The notes under the pieces were generated by a model. It did no database searches. It had not been told where the DNA came from and saw only the letters and a list, made by a program, of their open reading frames with translations. This document shows, one piece after another, positions 22,694 to 34,680 of a stretch of 64,000 nt of DNA (its first letter is position 1; the number at the start of each line of letters is the position of its first letter). Source of the stretch: Hydrangea macrophylla (Eukaryota > Streptophyta > Magnoliopsida > Cornales > Hydrangeaceae); NCBI GenBank assembly GCA_033977485.1, contig CM066984.1, forward strand, positions 47,607,600 through 47,671,599, in the 5' to 3' direction. A program made the translations under genes and the position numbers.

Positions 22694-25600
22694 TTCCCCC
22701 TCTCCTCAAAAGGATTCGACCTCGAATCATCACCTACATCAAAAGGAGAAAGGTCAGAAACATTGAAACTTGCAGAAACATTATACTCACCTGGAAGATC
22801 CACTTTATAGGCATTATCATTAATTTTCTCAAGGATTTGGAAAGGTCCATCCCCTCGAGGATGCAATTTAGTCCGTCTATGAGCTGGGAACCTTTCTTTG
22901 CGCAGATGAACCCACACCCAGTCTCCGGGTTCAAAGGTGACACGCTTTCTCCCTTTATTGGCTTGGGAAGCAAACTTTTCATTTTTTTGTGCAATTTGAA
23001 GTCGTACTCTCTCATGAATTGACTTCACCAATTCAGCCTTTTGGTGTCCATCCAAACTACTCCTGACATCAACAGGTAAAGGCATTAAATCTAAAGGAGT
23101 AAGTGGATTAAAACCATAAACAATTTCAAAGGGAGAATGAGAAGTAGTAGTATGCATGCTCCTATTATATGCAAATTCGATAAATGGTAAACAGTCCTCC
23201 CAAGTTTTCAAATTCTTTTGAATGACAGTGCGTAGGAGTTGAGTTAGAGTCCTATTGACTACTTCAGTTTGTCCGTCAGTTTGTGGGTGACAAGTAGTGG
23301 AAAATAAAAGTTTGGTACCCAATTTTCCCCACAAAACCTTCCAAAAGTAGCTAAGGAATTTGACATCCCTATCCGAAACAATACTCCTAGGCATACCATG
23401 GAGTCGTACTATCTCCTTGAAAAACAAATCAGCTATGTTTGTGGCATCATCTGTTTTATGGCATGGAATGAAATGTGCCATCTTACTAAATCTATCCACC
23501 ACCACAAAAATAGAATCTCTACCTCTTTTTGTCCTAGGCAGCCCCAAAACAAAGTCCATAGATATGTCTACCCACGGCTCACTAGGGACGGGTAAGGGTG
23601 TATACAACCCATGTGGTAAAACCTTAGATTTGGCCCTTCTACATGTAATGCACCGACCACAGATTCTAATGACATCTCGTCGCATCCTAGGCCAAAAGAA
23701 ATGTTCATGTAAAATTTCTAAGGTTTTCCTAACACCAAAGTGTCCCATTAAGCCCCCACCATGTGCCTCTCGCACCAACAATTCTCGCATTGAACAATGA
23801 GGCACACACAATTTACTTTCTTTAAACAAATAACCATCATGCTTAAAAAACTTACCAAATGCCGCTTTATCACATGCCAAATACACATCAGAAAAATCAG
23901 CATCATTGGCATACATATCTTTCACATATTCAAACCCAAGCATTTTAGCACTCATAGAAGTAAGAAGTACATGCCTTCGGGATAAAGCATCAGCAACAAT
24001 GTTTTCCTTACCTTGCTTGTAACGGATGACATAAGGAAAAGTCTCAATGTATTCCATCCATCGAGCATGCCTCTTATTTAATTTACCTTGTCCCTTAAGA
24101 TGCTTCAATGATTCATGATCGGTGTGGATCACAAACTCCTTAGGCCAAAGGTAGTGCTGCCATGTCTCTAGAGAGCGAACAAGAGCATAAAGTTCCTTGT
24201 CATAAGTAGGGTAATTTAGGGCAGCCCCACTTAGTTTTTCACTGAAGAAGGCTATGGGCCTCCTATCCTGCATCAAAACGGCTCCAATCCCTATACCTGA
24301 AGCATCACATTCAATCTCAAAAGTTTTGTTAAAGTTAGGTAATGCTAACACAGGTGCAGAACATAGCCTTTCTTTAATAGTAGCAAAAGCATTCTCTTGT
24401 TCAATTCCCCAATGAAACCCAACATTCTTCTTAATGATTTCAGTGAGTGGTGCAGCAAGTGTACTAAAATCCTTAACAAAACGCCTATAAAAGCTAGCTA
24501 AACCATGAAAGCTTCTTACCTCAGTGATACCTTTAGGCGTTGGCCACTCCCTGATGGCCTTGACTTTCTCTTCATCCACCTCAATACCTTCTGTGCTAAC
24601 AACATATCCAAGAAAAACAACTTTTTCCATGCAAAAAGTACATTTCTTAAAATTAGCATACAACTTTTCAGATTTCAACACACCAAACACACATCTCAAA
24701 TGTTCAATATGTTCATTTAAGTTCTTGCTGTACACTAGGATATCGTCAAAATAGACGACTACAAATTTGCCTATGAATGCACGTAATACATGGTTCATTA
24801 ACCGCATGAAAGTACTAGGCGCATTTGTAAGTCCAAATGGCATAACTAACCATTCATAAAGTCCATATTTAGTCTTAAATGCAGTTTTCCACTCATCTCC
24901 CTCTTTCATTCTTATTTGATGGTATCCACTTTTAAGATCTATTTTACTGAAAATACATGAACCATGCAATTCATCAAGCATATCATCTAAACGAGGAATG
25001 GGATGGCGATACTTTACCGTGATATTATTGACAGCTCTGCAATCAACGCACATCCTCCAAGTCCCATCCTTCTTTGGCACTAGTAGCACTGGTACTGCAC
25101 ATGGGCTCATGCTCTCTCTTACGTACCCTTTGCTCATCAAATCTTCAACTTGCCTTTGAAGTTCCTTTGTCTCCTCCGGATTGCTCCTATAGGCTGGTCG
25201 GTTTGGAATAACAGCCCCGGGTACCAAATCAATTTGATGCTCAATGCCTCTAATGGGTGGCAACCCACTCGGCATCTCCTCTGGAAATACATCCTCAAAC
25301 TCCTGCAACAAAGAAACAGCCAAACTAGGAAGAGATTGGTTAGTTTCATCAAGATTAAGATAACATTCTTTGTAAACAAGAAGAATCACATGCTGATTTG
25401 CTAAAAATGCCCTCTTAACCTCACTCTCTTTTGCATAAAAACTCAATTTTGTCTTTTCTTTTCTCTCTACAGACTCTCTTTCTTTTTTCTCTCTTGACTC
25501 CACTCCCTTTTCTTTATTCTCACCTATTTCTCTATTTTCTTTTTCACTCTCTCTTTTTCTTGAAATTTCTCTCTCACTCTCATTTTTCTTTTCTCTCATG

Positions 25601-27285
25601 TTTCGTTTTTGCTCAACCTCACTTTTTAGTTTCAGTTGGTCCTCATAGACCTGTTTTGGGGTTAAAGGAGCAAGCTTGATCGTTTTCCCATCTTTTTCAA
25701 AGCTATATCGGTTCCTAAATCCATCATGCATCACTCTCCTATCATACTGCCATGGCCTCCCCAACAAAATATGGCCAGCATGCATAGGAACTACATCACA
25801 AAGCACCTTGTCACTATACCTCCCAATAGAGAAGGCCACCAAAACCTGCTTACTGACCTTAACCTCTCCACACTCATTCAACCACTGCAACTTATAAGGT
25901 CTAGGATGCTTCAGCAAAGGTAAGTTCAACTTCTCAACTAAAGTGGTACTAGCTACGTTGGTGCAACTTCCCCCGTCTATAATCATACTACACACCTTGT
26001 TATTTACATAGCATCTAGTATGAAATATGTTTTCTCTCTGCTGCTCCATATCATCTACCTTCATTTGTGTATTAAGAGCACGCCTGGCAACAAGAGACTC
26101 ACCTTCTACGGGGTATTCCAATCCATCATCATCACTAGCATCAGATACTCCATCACTATCGTCTTCACCTTCAGTCATCACCTCCCCATTGTCATGCATA
26201 ATCATCACCCGCTTGTTTGGACATTGAGATGCTATATGCCCCAAACCCAAACATTTAAAACATTTGATATCTCTATTCCTTGAAGGTTGCAACTCTACCT
26301 TGGGTTTGTTCTTGCTAGTCCCCTCATCTGTTTCTTTAGGTGGTTCGGTCTTTCCCTTTACTACAGCTCGGTCATTTCTTTCCCACTTTGGTTTCCAAGG
26401 AGTGCTAGAAACTGAAGTATACCTTGCTGCCCCCTTTCTTTTTAATTGCCTCTCCACCTTCATAGCCATGTGCACCATGTCCTCTACCTCCACATAATGC
26501 TGCAACTCAACTACATTGGCTATATCCCTATTCAAACCACTTAAAAATCTAGCCATTGTGGCCTCTCGATCCTCCTCTACATTAGCCCGAATCATAGCCA
26601 CCTCCATCTCCTTATGGTATTCCTCCACACTCCGGGACCCTTGTGAAAGGTTTTGTAACTTTTGGTAAAGGTCTCTGTAGTAGTGGCTAGGTACAAAACG
26701 CTTCCTCATGAGAGCTTTCAGCTCACCCCATGCTTCTACAGGTCTTTCATGATTCCTCCTCCTATTGGTCACTAATTGATCCCACCAAATAATTGCATAA
26801 TCAGTGAATTCAATTACTGCCAGCTTCACCTTCTTCTCCTCTGAGTAGTTGTGACAATCAAAAATCAACTCTATTTTCTTCTCCCACTCTAAATACACTT
26901 CAGGGTCATTCCTCCCGTGGAAAGATGGTATTTTCATTTTGATGCTCCCAAGGTTCCTATCTACCCCATCTCGACCCCTTGGATTCCCCCTAGGTCCTCT
27001 TCCACGCCTACCTCCTCTAGGTCTACCCATTCCTCCCCTACCAACATCAGATACTATGTCTTCCTCATCCTCTTCATCTTCTTCGATCTCATACTCAATT
27101 TCAACTCTAGGCTCACGTCTCCTCCCATCACGCCCACCTTGCAGATTTTGAATCACTACATCTTGTTGATCCATCCTATCCCGTACCTCCCCCAACACCA
27201 AATTTAACCGTTCAAACTGTCGTTGCATGGCCTGCAACATAAAGGTTGTGTTATCTGCCTCCCCTCTAGGTGTTGAGTCATCCAT
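22462..27285 (-). CDS. Chromovirus B Gag-Pol polyprotein (single intact frame)
   Basis: About 1607 residues from the first ATG after the putative splice acceptor. In order: an Arg/Gly-rich N-terminal stretch ([19 protein letters not shown]), Gag ([20 protein letters not shown]), a CCHC knuckle ([14 protein letters not shown]), protease with DGGS and LLGRPW, a Glu/Lys/Arg-rich linker, RT with YFDDIL, RNase H (ECDASG), integrase with [27 protein letters not shown] and an HPQTDGQTE block, and a GPY/F-like region ([20 protein letters not shown]). The tail, inside the LTR, contains [11 protein letters not shown]. All catalytic residues I can name are present. Protease, RT and integrase would act on the element's own RNA and cDNA. 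Confidence 0.95.
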   Translation of the reverse strand: MDDSTPRGEADNTTFMLQAMQRQFERLNLVLGEVRDRMDQQDVVIQNLQGGRDGRRREPRVEIEYEIEEDEEDEEDIVSDVGRGGMGRPRGGRRGRGPRGNPRGRDGVDRNLGSIKMKIPSFHGRNDPEVYLEWEKKIELIFDCHNYSEEKKVKLAVIEFTDYAIIWWDQLVTNRRRNHERPVEAWGELKALMRKRFVPSHYYRDLYQKLQNLSQGSRSVEEYHKEMEVAMIRANVEEDREATMARFLSGLNRDIANVVELQHYVEVEDMVHMAMKVERQLKRKGAARYTSVSSTPWKPKWERNDRAVVKGKTEPPKETDEGTSKNKPKVELQPSRNRDIKCFKCLGLGHIASQCPNKRVMIMHDNGEVMTEGEDDSDGVSDASDDDGLEYPVEGESLVARRALNTQMKVDDMEQQRENIFHTRCYVNNKVCSMIIDGGSCTNVASTTLVEKLNLPLLKHPRPYKLQWLNECGEVKVSKQVLVAFSIGRYSDKVLCDVVPMHAGHILLGRPWQYDRRVMHDGFRNRYSFEKDGKTIKLAPLTPKQVYEDQLKLKSEVEQKRNMREKKNESEREISRKRESEKENREIGENKEKGVESREKKERESVERKEKTKLSFYAKESEVKRAFLANQHVILLVYKECYLNLDETNQSLPSLAVSLLQEFEDVFPEEMPSGLPPIRGIEHQIDLVPGAVIPNRPAYRSNPEETKELQRQVEDLMSKGYVRESMSPCAVPVLLVPKKDGTWRMCVDCRAVNNITVKYRHPIPRLDDMLDELHGSCIFSKIDLKSGYHQIRMKEGDEWKTAFKTKYGLYEWLVMPFGLTNAPSTFMRLMNHVLRAFIGKFVVVYFDDILVYSKNLNEHIEHLRCVFGVLKSEKLYANFKKCTFCMEKVVFLGYVVSTEGIEVDEEKVKAIREWPTPKGITEVRSFHGLASFYRRFVKDFSTLAAPLTEIIKKNVGFHWGIEQENAFATIKERLCSAPVLALPNFNKTFEIECDASGIGIGAVLMQDRRPIAFFSEKLSGAALNYPTYDKELYALVRSLETWQHYLWPKEFVIHTDHESLKHLKGQGKLNKRHARWMEYIETFPYVIRYKQGKENIVADALSRRHVLLTSMSAKMLGFEYVKDMYANDADFSDVYLACDKAAFGKFFKHDGYLFKESKLCVPHCSMRELLVREAHGGGLMGHFGVRKTLEILHEHFFWPRMRRDVIRICGRCITCRRAKSKVLPHGLYTPLPVPSEPWVDISMDFVLGLPRTKRGRDSIFVVVDRFSKMAHFIPCHKTDDATNIADLFFKEIVRLHGMPRSIVSDRDVKFLSYFWKVLWGKLGTKLLFSTTCHPQTDGQTEVVNRTLTQLLRTVIQKNLKTWEDCLPFIEFAYNRSMHTTTSHSPFEIVYGFNPLTPLDLMPLPVDVRSSLDGHQKAELVKSIHERVRLQIAQKNEKFASQANKGRKRVTFEPGDWVWVHLRKERFPAHRRTKLHPRGDGPFQILEKINDNAYKVDLPGEYNVSASFNVSDLSPFDVGDDSRSNPFEERGNDGNHSGPKLKDDHLQVPDGPITRSRAKKINEAMQGLVQSTWEKFRNLLCKAPTFNMGLKEEESVLVHVIQATEGVE
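22694..22708 (-). other. Polypurine tract of chromovirus B
   Basis: On the minus strand GAGGAGAGGGGGAA lies directly before the 3' LTR and within the pol frame. Confidence 0.9.
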
Positions 27286-28289
27286 TTTAATGTGCTGCAA
27301 AACAAGAATATTAGTGGTAAAACCTCACACACTCCCTTACGTGTTTACGCTCAAAAGTTGTCACTCCACTCGTGTTTCACTCTGATTGGCTTTTTCCCGA
27401 AATTAGTCTCACACACTCTTGCCTTTTACCTCAATTGTTTTCCCTTTCAAGTTCTTTCAAGAACTAAGTGAACTAAATCAAGACACGACCTTGTTTTATC
27501 CCAGCCAGCAATAGATTCTAGAAACAAGGAAGTAATAAAAAAAAAAATGACACGGATCTCAAGAAAATATACGACGAGGGCAAACGAAACAAGAAATCAG
27601 ATTTTGAGAGGAATAATAAAAAAAAAAAAAAATCACGAATATATATATATATATATTTTTTGAATATGAGCCAATTGAAGATGGAAACAAAGTTTATCCC
27701 AAGAAACAGCGATCACAGAAGATAGGTTTCGAACAGCACAAAAACCGAATTTTTTCGGAAATTTTTTTCACACTATGGAGTAAGATCAGTTTCGGACTCC
27801 TTAGACCATGGACAATGCAAAACGAACAAAAAAATTTAAGCCGATTTTTTTTTTTTTTTGTATTTTTTATTTTTTTTATTTTTATCGCGGCTTACCGATC
27901 TCTTCTCTTCCCTTTCTTTTTTTTTTTTTTTTCCTCTTTTCTTTTCTTTTGTTTGTTTTTTTTTTGAATAATCAGGGCGACTTCACAGTTCACGTTCGTA
28001 ACCCTAAATCACGAGGATGAACGAACACGAAGTAGCAAGAGACAAAACAAAAAAAATCGCAGATCAGATTCGTACCCTAAACACGAAATTCCAGATCGTA
28101 ATCAAGAACACGAATGCGAACACGGACACGAACACGAACGAAAACAAGAACACGAAAAGAATAGAACACGAATTGAATAGAAAGACGAGATGAAACAAGA
28201 TCACGAAAATAACAGAACAGAAAAAAAAAATGAAACAGAAACAAGAACACGAAATAAAATGGATAAATCAGACCTGATTTGGAGCCTAA
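27286..28289 (-). other. Leader of chromovirus B with putative 3' splice site
   Basis: Non-coding, with A/T homopolymers and a TA run at about 27640-27656. On the minus strand a CTAAT motif is followed by TTGTTTTGCAG (AG at 27295-27296), nine bases before the gag ATG. Chromovirus A has the same layout. Confidence 0.6.
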
Positions 28290-28301
28290 GCTCTGATACC
28301 A
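28290..28301 (-). other. Primer binding site of chromovirus B (tRNA-Met)
   Basis: On the minus strand TGGTATCAGAGC lies 4 nt after the 5' LTR end. Confidence 0.95.
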
Positions 28302-28305
28302 AATG

Positions 28306-28991
28306 TGATATGAACCCGTGGAATTGATATTCCTTGAACCCACGATCAGATTGTAATTCACCCAAGAAAGCCAACAATCAAGTCACAGGGATGATCTAGA
28401 CCCGTTGAAATCCTGTTTCAAGAACCCAGATTTGGTGAACGCCACAAAGGAAATGCCTTTGATAAGTTCGAATTGTTCAATCAAGAACAAGCAGAGAAAA
28501 CTGAATAGCTCCCCAGAAAATAAATTTCATTAACGTTCTATATCAAAGCTGCTACAAAGTTCTTTCTTTTAATCACTTCTAAGAAACCCTTGGGCCAAAA
28601 AGGCCTTCAACGAAAATAAAAGATGGACTAAATACTCAAGCCCAAAACAACTTAAACTGCATGTTTAAAGCTAAATAAATGTCTACTTAAAAAGTAAAAT
28701 AGGCCCATATGCCAAAACCATAGAAACATAAAAATTAAAGTCTATAAAAACCCAATAAGCTATTCCACCCCTTCTGTAGCTTGTATCACATGAACTAGAA
28801 CTGATTCTTCTTCCTTCAAGCCCATGCTAAATGTTGGGGCCTTGCATAATAAGTTTCTGAACTTTTCCCAAGTGGATTGCACCAGTCCTTGCATTGCTTC
28901 GTTGATCTTCTTAGCTCTTGACCTTGTGATTGGCCCATCTGGAACTTGCAAATGATCATCTTTAAGCTTTGGTCCACTATGGTTCCCATCA
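28306..28991 (-). repeat. 5' LTR of chromovirus B
   Basis: Full-length partner of 22008-22693. The fragment of coding sequence at 28760-28951 is the silent LTR copy of the polyprotein end. Confidence 0.95.
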
Positions 28992-28996
28992 CGAGT

Positions 28997-29174
28997 GATT
29001 GTCTTTTTTCAGCTTCTTTCTTTGTGCTTTTTCTCCCTATTTAACCTGGATTAGTGTTTTCTTCCAAAACCTGCTCTAAAATAGAAAACGAAATAAAAAT
29101 ACATAAAAACAGGATGAAATATGCTAACAAATGTGAATTAAGGCATGTAATTAGGATCTGTTCTCTCCCGATCA
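28997..29174 (-). repeat. 5' LTR remnant (right end) of the LARD-like element
   Basis: About 170 bp nearly identical to 13577-13724 plus 15986-16007 of the left LTR. Upstream of the chromovirus B insertion the similarity to the left LTR is lost apart from CGCGAGCG motifs, so most of this LTR is missing. Confidence 0.75.
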
Positions 29175-30171
29175 GTAGGCACGATCGAAGCCGGGATTCT
29201 CCGGAAAGGAGCTGAAACTCTGTCATGCCAAGCCTCGATGAAAGTCTTCACAATAGAAGGGCGCAAAGTAGACCCCCTAGTAAAATCATCGGTAACAGTC
29301 TCATTAGCGTCCTGCAAGAGTCCGAACTGACGAACCACCCGACCAGGAATGTAGAAGGTAGTAGTATGCAAGTCAGGCAACCAGATGCCGGGCTGCCCAG
29401 GAAGGCGTACGGCAACATAACAGTAAACCCACTACGGGCAAGTCCAGCAAATATCACCAGAAGAAAGGCCTCTAAACCAGCCAAGCCAAGCATCGGCAGA
29501 GTGGAACAGGCAATAAACCTCCATACGGTCATAGGGAAGCGGCCCACGAAGATTTGAGGAGTGTATCTTGGTGTTCCATGAGCCAAACCTATAAGACAAA
29601 AGGTGCCCCTGCGGATAACATAGCCTCAACAGTATGAGCATGGCCCAAACCAGTCAGAGTTTTGCCAAGAATCCTTAACAGCGCTCTTCATCTCCCGCAA
29701 ACCATAGGCAATGGGTATGAGAATGTCGGAAGATGACTGAAAGAGGAAGTAAGAAAGCATAGCAATCGACAGGGCGCTACGCCGAATGATCTGATACTCT
29801 CCATCATAAGGGTCTCCTATGGGAGCATAAATGGAAGAGAGGCGCTCAAAGTCAATATGCCTGTCGCAAACAAAAAAGCCCGCCGCATTCCGAGATATAT
29901 GGAGAAGAGTGGCTAAATCCCGGACGTATCCGGCCTGAACCAAAGGAACTATCAACTCAACAAAAGGATCAGTGTGTAGAATAGCACTGAATTCCTCAAA
30001 CAAAGGACAAGTCTCCTGAGAGCCGAAGTGAAAGACGTTAAGAGAGGGATCCCAACATTGGATGGCAGCTCGAAGTAGGCCCTCATTCAAATTCATCCGT
30101 TAGAAAGAGAAGAGTTAATTCAGCCTGAAGCACTCAAAGTTGAGCCCGTCAATGCCGGAGAGGGTATCCAT
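29175..30171 (-). pseudogene. Antisense Tat gene 1: DUF7745-like ORF (broken)
   Basis: Read on the minus strand. The main frame (from 30096) has LLRAAIQCWDPSLNVFHFG, CPLFEEFSAIL and a following helical region, resembling the plant retrotransposon-associated DUF7745 family. A possible upstream ATG at 30171 is in frame, but two stops (near 30115 and 30100) separate it. Frameshifts near 29626 and 29450 follow, and later blocks (GRVVRQFGLLQD, FIEAWHDRVSAPFRR) continue to 29175. There the LARD-like element interrupts the gene. The last codons are at 12411-12432. The function of the family is unknown. Confidence 0.6.
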
Positions 30172-30179
30172 CCATGGAA

Positions 30180-30837
30180 AAAGGATTTAAGAGCTGATAG
30201 GGGCCATTTGAGAAGGAAGTGAAGAAGAAAAAATGATGTTTTGCGGAGTATTGGGGGAAAAAGTAGTATAAATAGGGGAATAAAACTGTCCACCTACCCG
30301 CGGCACTTGATAAAGCAGGACGACACTCAACGAAGTGCCACGCGGCAGTCCGTGAGTGCCGTTGCGGCATTCACGGAATGCCGCTACGGCACTCATTGAG
30401 TGCTGCTGAGACCTAACCGAGTGCCGTCCTGAGCCTCATTCTGGCCAGGGTTTGTTTACAATAATTCAGCCCACCTGCAAACAAAAGAGAGAATAAATGT
30501 GCGCATCATGAAGCACGTACAAGCAACATAGGACCATGGTCACATACATTCATTCATTCATACATTCACAGAAGCATTCAAGGTTAAAATAAAAGAGGGA
30601 CCAAGCTATGGTCCCACATATGACAAAATATATATACCAAGCATAATAAAAGGACCAAACTATGGTCACACATACGATGAATAGCAATAAAAAGCAGAAA
30701 AGATAAAGGCAAGTGCCTATCCTACCGGCTATCCTGAAGCCATCATAAAATGTGTGCATGTGTATACAATCATCCAAAATACAGTATAAGTCCTCTCCAA
30801 GAAATGCTCAAAAATAAAAAAGAGAAAGAAAAGTCAG
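30180..30837. other. Region upstream of antisense gene 1 and spacer
   Basis: No gene. 30299-30427 is a hairpin array (separate entry). TATAAATA at 30267-30274 lies between the array and the ORF and could serve either strand. 30480-30837 is AT-rich, with a repeated CATTCATT stretch near 30548. Confidence 0.5.
30299..30427. repeat. Array of short GC-rich inverted repeats (array 1)
   Basis: Units of the form GCGGCAYTCA...TGARTGCCGC. One perfect stem is GGCATTC-ACG-GAATGCC near 30365-30382. It lies just upstream, on the minus strand, of the DUF7745-like ORF. Confidence 0.7.
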
Positions 30838-31595
30838 TGATGCGAACCTCAATAACTTGTATTGAGACCCAACAACAAAATTGACATGTTTACCCAGAAA
30901 AGCTAAAATCAGATTGTTGTGATAGTGAACCCGTGACCCAACGCCTATAAAGAGACGCAAACCACGGGTATTCCAAAGATTAGTGAAGACGCCACAATCA
31001 GATGCAGAAGGCTGATTGATAAGTCATGGTGTGTGAAGACGCCACAATCAGATGCGAAAGGCTGATTGATAAGTCAAAAATTGTGTTTTGTGAAGAACAA
31101 GGGGGAGGAGCAAAGCTCAACTTCAGAATTGTGTTTAATCCATTATATAAATCTGCCCATACAAAAGAGTATATATAGGATTGGAACAACCCTCCAACCA
31201 TAGGGATAAATGCAAGTTGTTGGAACAACCCTCCAACCATAGGAAATAAATGCAAGTAGTTGGAACATCCTCCCAACCATAGGAAATAAAGCTACCACGT
31301 TTTTTAACATAGACTTATACAAAAAAGTAGTTTAACTCATTAAAAACACATAGAAACATGAACAAACTCCTAACTTCCAACTATAAAACATAAATAGCCA
31401 TATCTTGGAAGTTATATTCAGCCCATTATTCTTCCACATGCATAAATATGATTAGGAAATATAATCAGCCCTATCTTCTTCAAATTTATGCCCAATTAAT
31501 AAGATCAACCCAAAAAATGCCACCTTGATCTTCTTGGATTCTCCATTTATAATCAGCCCAATTCAGCCCATTAAGTGCTTCCTTGATTCTCATCA
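30838..31595 (-). mobile_element. Solo LTR of a chromovirus-type element
   Basis: 758 bp; on the minus strand it starts TGATGAGAATC and ends GGTTCGCATCA. Flanks are GTCAG (30833-30837) and GTCAA (31596-31600), a 5-bp duplication with one mismatch. There is no primer site or internal region next to it. It contains two near-identical ~50-bp direct repeats around GAAGACGCCACAATCAGATG and three repeats of the GGAACAACCCTCCAACCATA type. It lies at the stop codon of the PMD gene. Confidence 0.8.
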
Positions 31596-31596
31596 G

Positions 31597-33942
31597 TCAA
31601 CCCCGGCCTCGGCCCCTAGTCTGGCGAGTAACATGTCTGAGAAGCTCCTCCTCTGACTCTGTGCCGCTCCCACCGCGTCCACCACCTCCTCTGCCCCTGC
31701 CTCTGCCGCTACTGGTGCCGTCACCACCGCCTCCACCAAGTCCAACACCGCTGCCTCCAGGGGCATCGCTGAGAGGGATGTCGAACTGCTGAAGTCGCTG
31801 CTGGAGCTCTCCCACCTACCGGGATAGAGCCCCCACCTGTTCCTCCTAGATGGAGGGAGCAAGTCAAATTACCAAAAAAATGGTTTATAAAGAAAGATAA
31901 ACAAATAAAAAAGGAACATTCTCGTTCTTACCAGAGCTCTCGTATGAGCCTCAGCAGCCGCTCGCGTCCCCTCAGCCTGAGCAAAAGAAAGAAGTGTTAG
32001 AATGTCTGAATAAAACTACAGTTTTAAATAAAGCAAGATTTAGAAAATACCCTCCACTCCCGGCCATAAATCCACTCTCTCATGCTGTGGGCATAAAGTA
32101 AGCCCTCCTCCGCATAATCTCGCGGGACATGATCGTACTGGAGCGGAATGATGGGAGTACCCGCCTGATATCTAGGGACCATGGTAGTAGTCTACTCACC
32201 TTAAGAGACTGTCCTAAGACTCCAATCCCAGGGCGGTAGAGCAGGAGCCTGAGCAGCAGCAGGGATGGGCTGCAAGGAAGAATAAATCCAATAAGAAGAT
32301 AAAACACGCATGTTCAAAGGAATTAAAGAAGAAGGTTGAAAGAAACTCACCCGGGTCACCTCCATCAGGGAAAAGTTCCTCATCAGCTTTGTAGCACGGA
32401 AAGCTGTGTATCCCGCTGGAGGCTCCACAAAACGCTGAAGAGATAGGCCAGTTAGGGCAACCGTAAGCGCGGAACCCTGGAGGGTATCCGTAGCCCTCAT
32501 AGACTCTGACGGGGGGAATGGCACCAAGAAAGACTCGGCCGCCAAGGACTGTCTAGTCACTCTCTCTCCCAGGTACCACACCGAGCCTCTGGTCCGTCTA
32601 GCAAGACCCTCTGCGGGTTATACCCAGCCGACTCCCGCATCCCCTGGGAGGTCTCTGGAAGTATGTCAAGCTAGGGCTGCCATCGGACGTGCTGCTCTCA
32701 TAGGTTCGTCAGGAAATTCCTGAACGAGATAAAATCGTGAGCTCTGGTCTTCCGACCAACCCGATCCTTCGCCCACTTCAGCCCCTGGGGCATGATGAGG
32801 GCGTCTGCTAGTCGCGTGTCAGGCGACATCATGTGCAAATACTCATGGGACCAAATCTGCAAGAAAGAGAGAAGAACATAAGTTTTAAATACAGAAATCT
32901 GGAATAAGAATGCAAAGTTTAAATTAAGATTAGGAAATTAATAAAAGAAGAGAAGTATACCTCCCATGCCCTCCAGAAGCCGCCAGTAGAGGCTGGGCGA
33001 TCCTGGGATATCTCTCCCATATGCTGATAGAAGATGGCTAGCCCTGCCCCAGCCCAATCATATTGGTATATCTGATCCATACGCTCCAGGGACCCCAGCA
33101 GTCACAGAGATCTGATTTCCCTTAGTGCTCAGCAGAGAGCACCCCAGCACATTCATTAGAAAACCTCGGGCCATCTGCTCATCGGTAAAGCCCTGTCGGC
33201 CTCGAAAAGTATCCAGGAACCACTTGGCCGTGACCAAGGGCTCCTCCGGGATGGCTCCCAGCAGCGGCTCGATCCGGTTCCACTCCCTCGCCGCATCCAG
33301 GTAGCGAAGGCTCTCTCCCCCAAAAGGGATACCGATGATCATAGAGAAATCCAGCGGCGTCATCGTCATCTCGCCGAATAGAAAGTGGAAAGTGTTGGTG
33401 GTATCCCACCACCTCTCCGCCAATGCATGAATCTGCCTCAGGTCATTGGAGCTCTTCGTCAAAAGTTTGACGAAGTCCCCAAAGCCAGCCGCGGTAACAA
33501 AACCCTTCACCGGCTAGCTCAACTCCGTGTACCACTCATAACCGTGGGCAAGACTGCCGTGCCCCTTCAGCACCTCGGGTTGTAGCTGCAAGAAAGAATC
33601 ACAAGATTTGATGTTAGTAAATGGATAAAGAAGAAAGCAATAAAAATAAATAGGTAATAATAAGGAAATGGGAAAAAAGCAACATAAGAATTAATAATAA
33701 GAGAAAAGGGAAGAAATCTAGAAACATTCACAGGAAAATTCACAAGCATGGTACTCGTTGGCATTTATATAAAGTTTAGTAGCCGTTCACAGAATGATAA
33801 AAGGATGTGAATAGTGAAAGCATTCGAAGTGCTAAGAGAGATCTCAAGAAGAGGAAAAAGGAGATTGTTCGCTTCCTTAAAAAAATATATACTAGGAAGT
33901 TTCAAAAAAAAAAAAAGAAGAATAGAAAATTCCAAAAAAAAA

Positions 33943-33975
<33 letters not shown>

Positions 33976-34467
33976 TCATTAGGGGGATGTGCAAAAGATC
34001 CTTTGAAGAACATAAAAGATAGTGAAATTAAATATGCACGGATACGGGTAAAATGCCCGGGAATTCGTAAACACCGTGGTTGTATTTATGAGGGAATGTG
34101 AAAACTTCAGATAAAACGGTTTGCGTTCATGAACTTTAAAAAAAGAAGAAGAAGAAGAAGAAGAATGATAGTAACAAAATAAGGTCAAAGGACGATCAAA
34201 TTAAATAGGTGAGCAGGCACAGATACGATTGGAACACCCGAAAGATCAACAAGCACGAGGAGGCATAAGAAATCTTTTGACTATGCATAGCATTCATAAA
34301 ATTCAAGAAGAAAAGCATTAAAAGAAAGAAAAGAGAAAGGCGTTTACCTCGCGCTTGAACGCACGGGCGGATAAGTGCTCCTCTGGATCCAGGAGCAAGA
34401 GTGTAGGGTCGGGATGAGGAGTGGCCCGATATTTGGCCTTCTTTCGGCTGTCGGAACCACTCGCCAT
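31597..34467 (-). pseudogene. Antisense Tat gene 2: spliced plant-mobile-domain (PMD) gene, decayed
   Basis: Exon model by eye, all GT-AG: 34348-34467, 32961-33585, 32351-32856, 32051-32269, 31932-31976 and 31597-31845, plus a likely 5'-UTR intron (about 34472-34560). Exon 1 begins MASGSDSRKKAKYR. Exon 2 has the PMD core (ALAERWWDTTNTFHFLFGEM, MTPLDFSMIIGIPFGG) and, after a frameshift, YDWAGAGLAIFYQHMG and GGFWRAWE. The last exon encodes an Arg/Gly-rich tail (SGRGRGRGGGGRGGSG). Stops occur in exon 2 (after WYTELS), exon 3, exon 4 and exon 6. PMD proteins are linked to transposons and gene silencing; the role inside Tat elements is unknown. Confidence 0.65.
33943..33974 (+). repeat. Homopolymer run of 32 G
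   Basis: An uninterrupted G run preceded by A-rich sequence, inside the first intron of the PMD gene. On the gene's strand it is poly-C. Length may be affected by sequencing. Confidence 0.9.
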
Positions 34468-34680
34468 AATCTGTCAAGAAAGAAGAAGATTCGCGTTCTA
34501 GAATTTCAAAAAAACAACAAAATAATGAGAATAATTCGAGTTTTGATCAAGTAGAACTAACCTGATAAGTCCTGGCTAGATCAATACAAGCAAAAAGAAA
34601 AGAGGGAAAAATTTCTCCAGAGAGATTTTGGGTTAGAGAGAAATGAGAGAATGAAATGAAACTCTCAGTTTAAGCCTCTG

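Larger units (their letters stand above)
22008..28991 (-). mobile_element. Chromovirus B: young, apparently intact Ty3/gypsy element, CRM-like
   Basis: Both LTRs are 686 bp. On the minus strand they start TGATGGGAACC and end CATATCA. I find 3 differences between them (about 0.4%). The target duplication is TGAGT (22003-22007) and CGAGT (28992-28996), which differ by one C/T change at a CpG. Primer site, leader with splice acceptor, one uninterrupted Gag-Pol frame and polypurine tract are all present, so it could be autonomous. Confidence 0.95.
12438..29174 (-). mobile_element. Non-coding LTR retrotransposon derivative (LARD-like), host of L1, L2 and chromovirus B
   Basis: Termini are TGATCTTGTC on the left and CCCGATCA on the right, flanked by a 5-bp target duplication GTAGG at 12433-12437 and 29175-29179. 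The sequence ...GGATCTGTTCTCTCCCGATCA ends both the left LTR (16007) and the right end (29174), so these are the LTR edges. Next to the left LTR the minus strand reads TTTGGGGGTG, a polypurine-like tract, so the element is on the minus strand. After removing the nested insertions no coding region remains. The class is uncertain beyond LTR retrotransposon. Confidence 0.75.

Noticed and set aside
31583..31792. Proline-rich plus-strand frame
   Set aside because: It is the shadow of the Arg/Gly-rich last exon of the PMD gene on the other strand.
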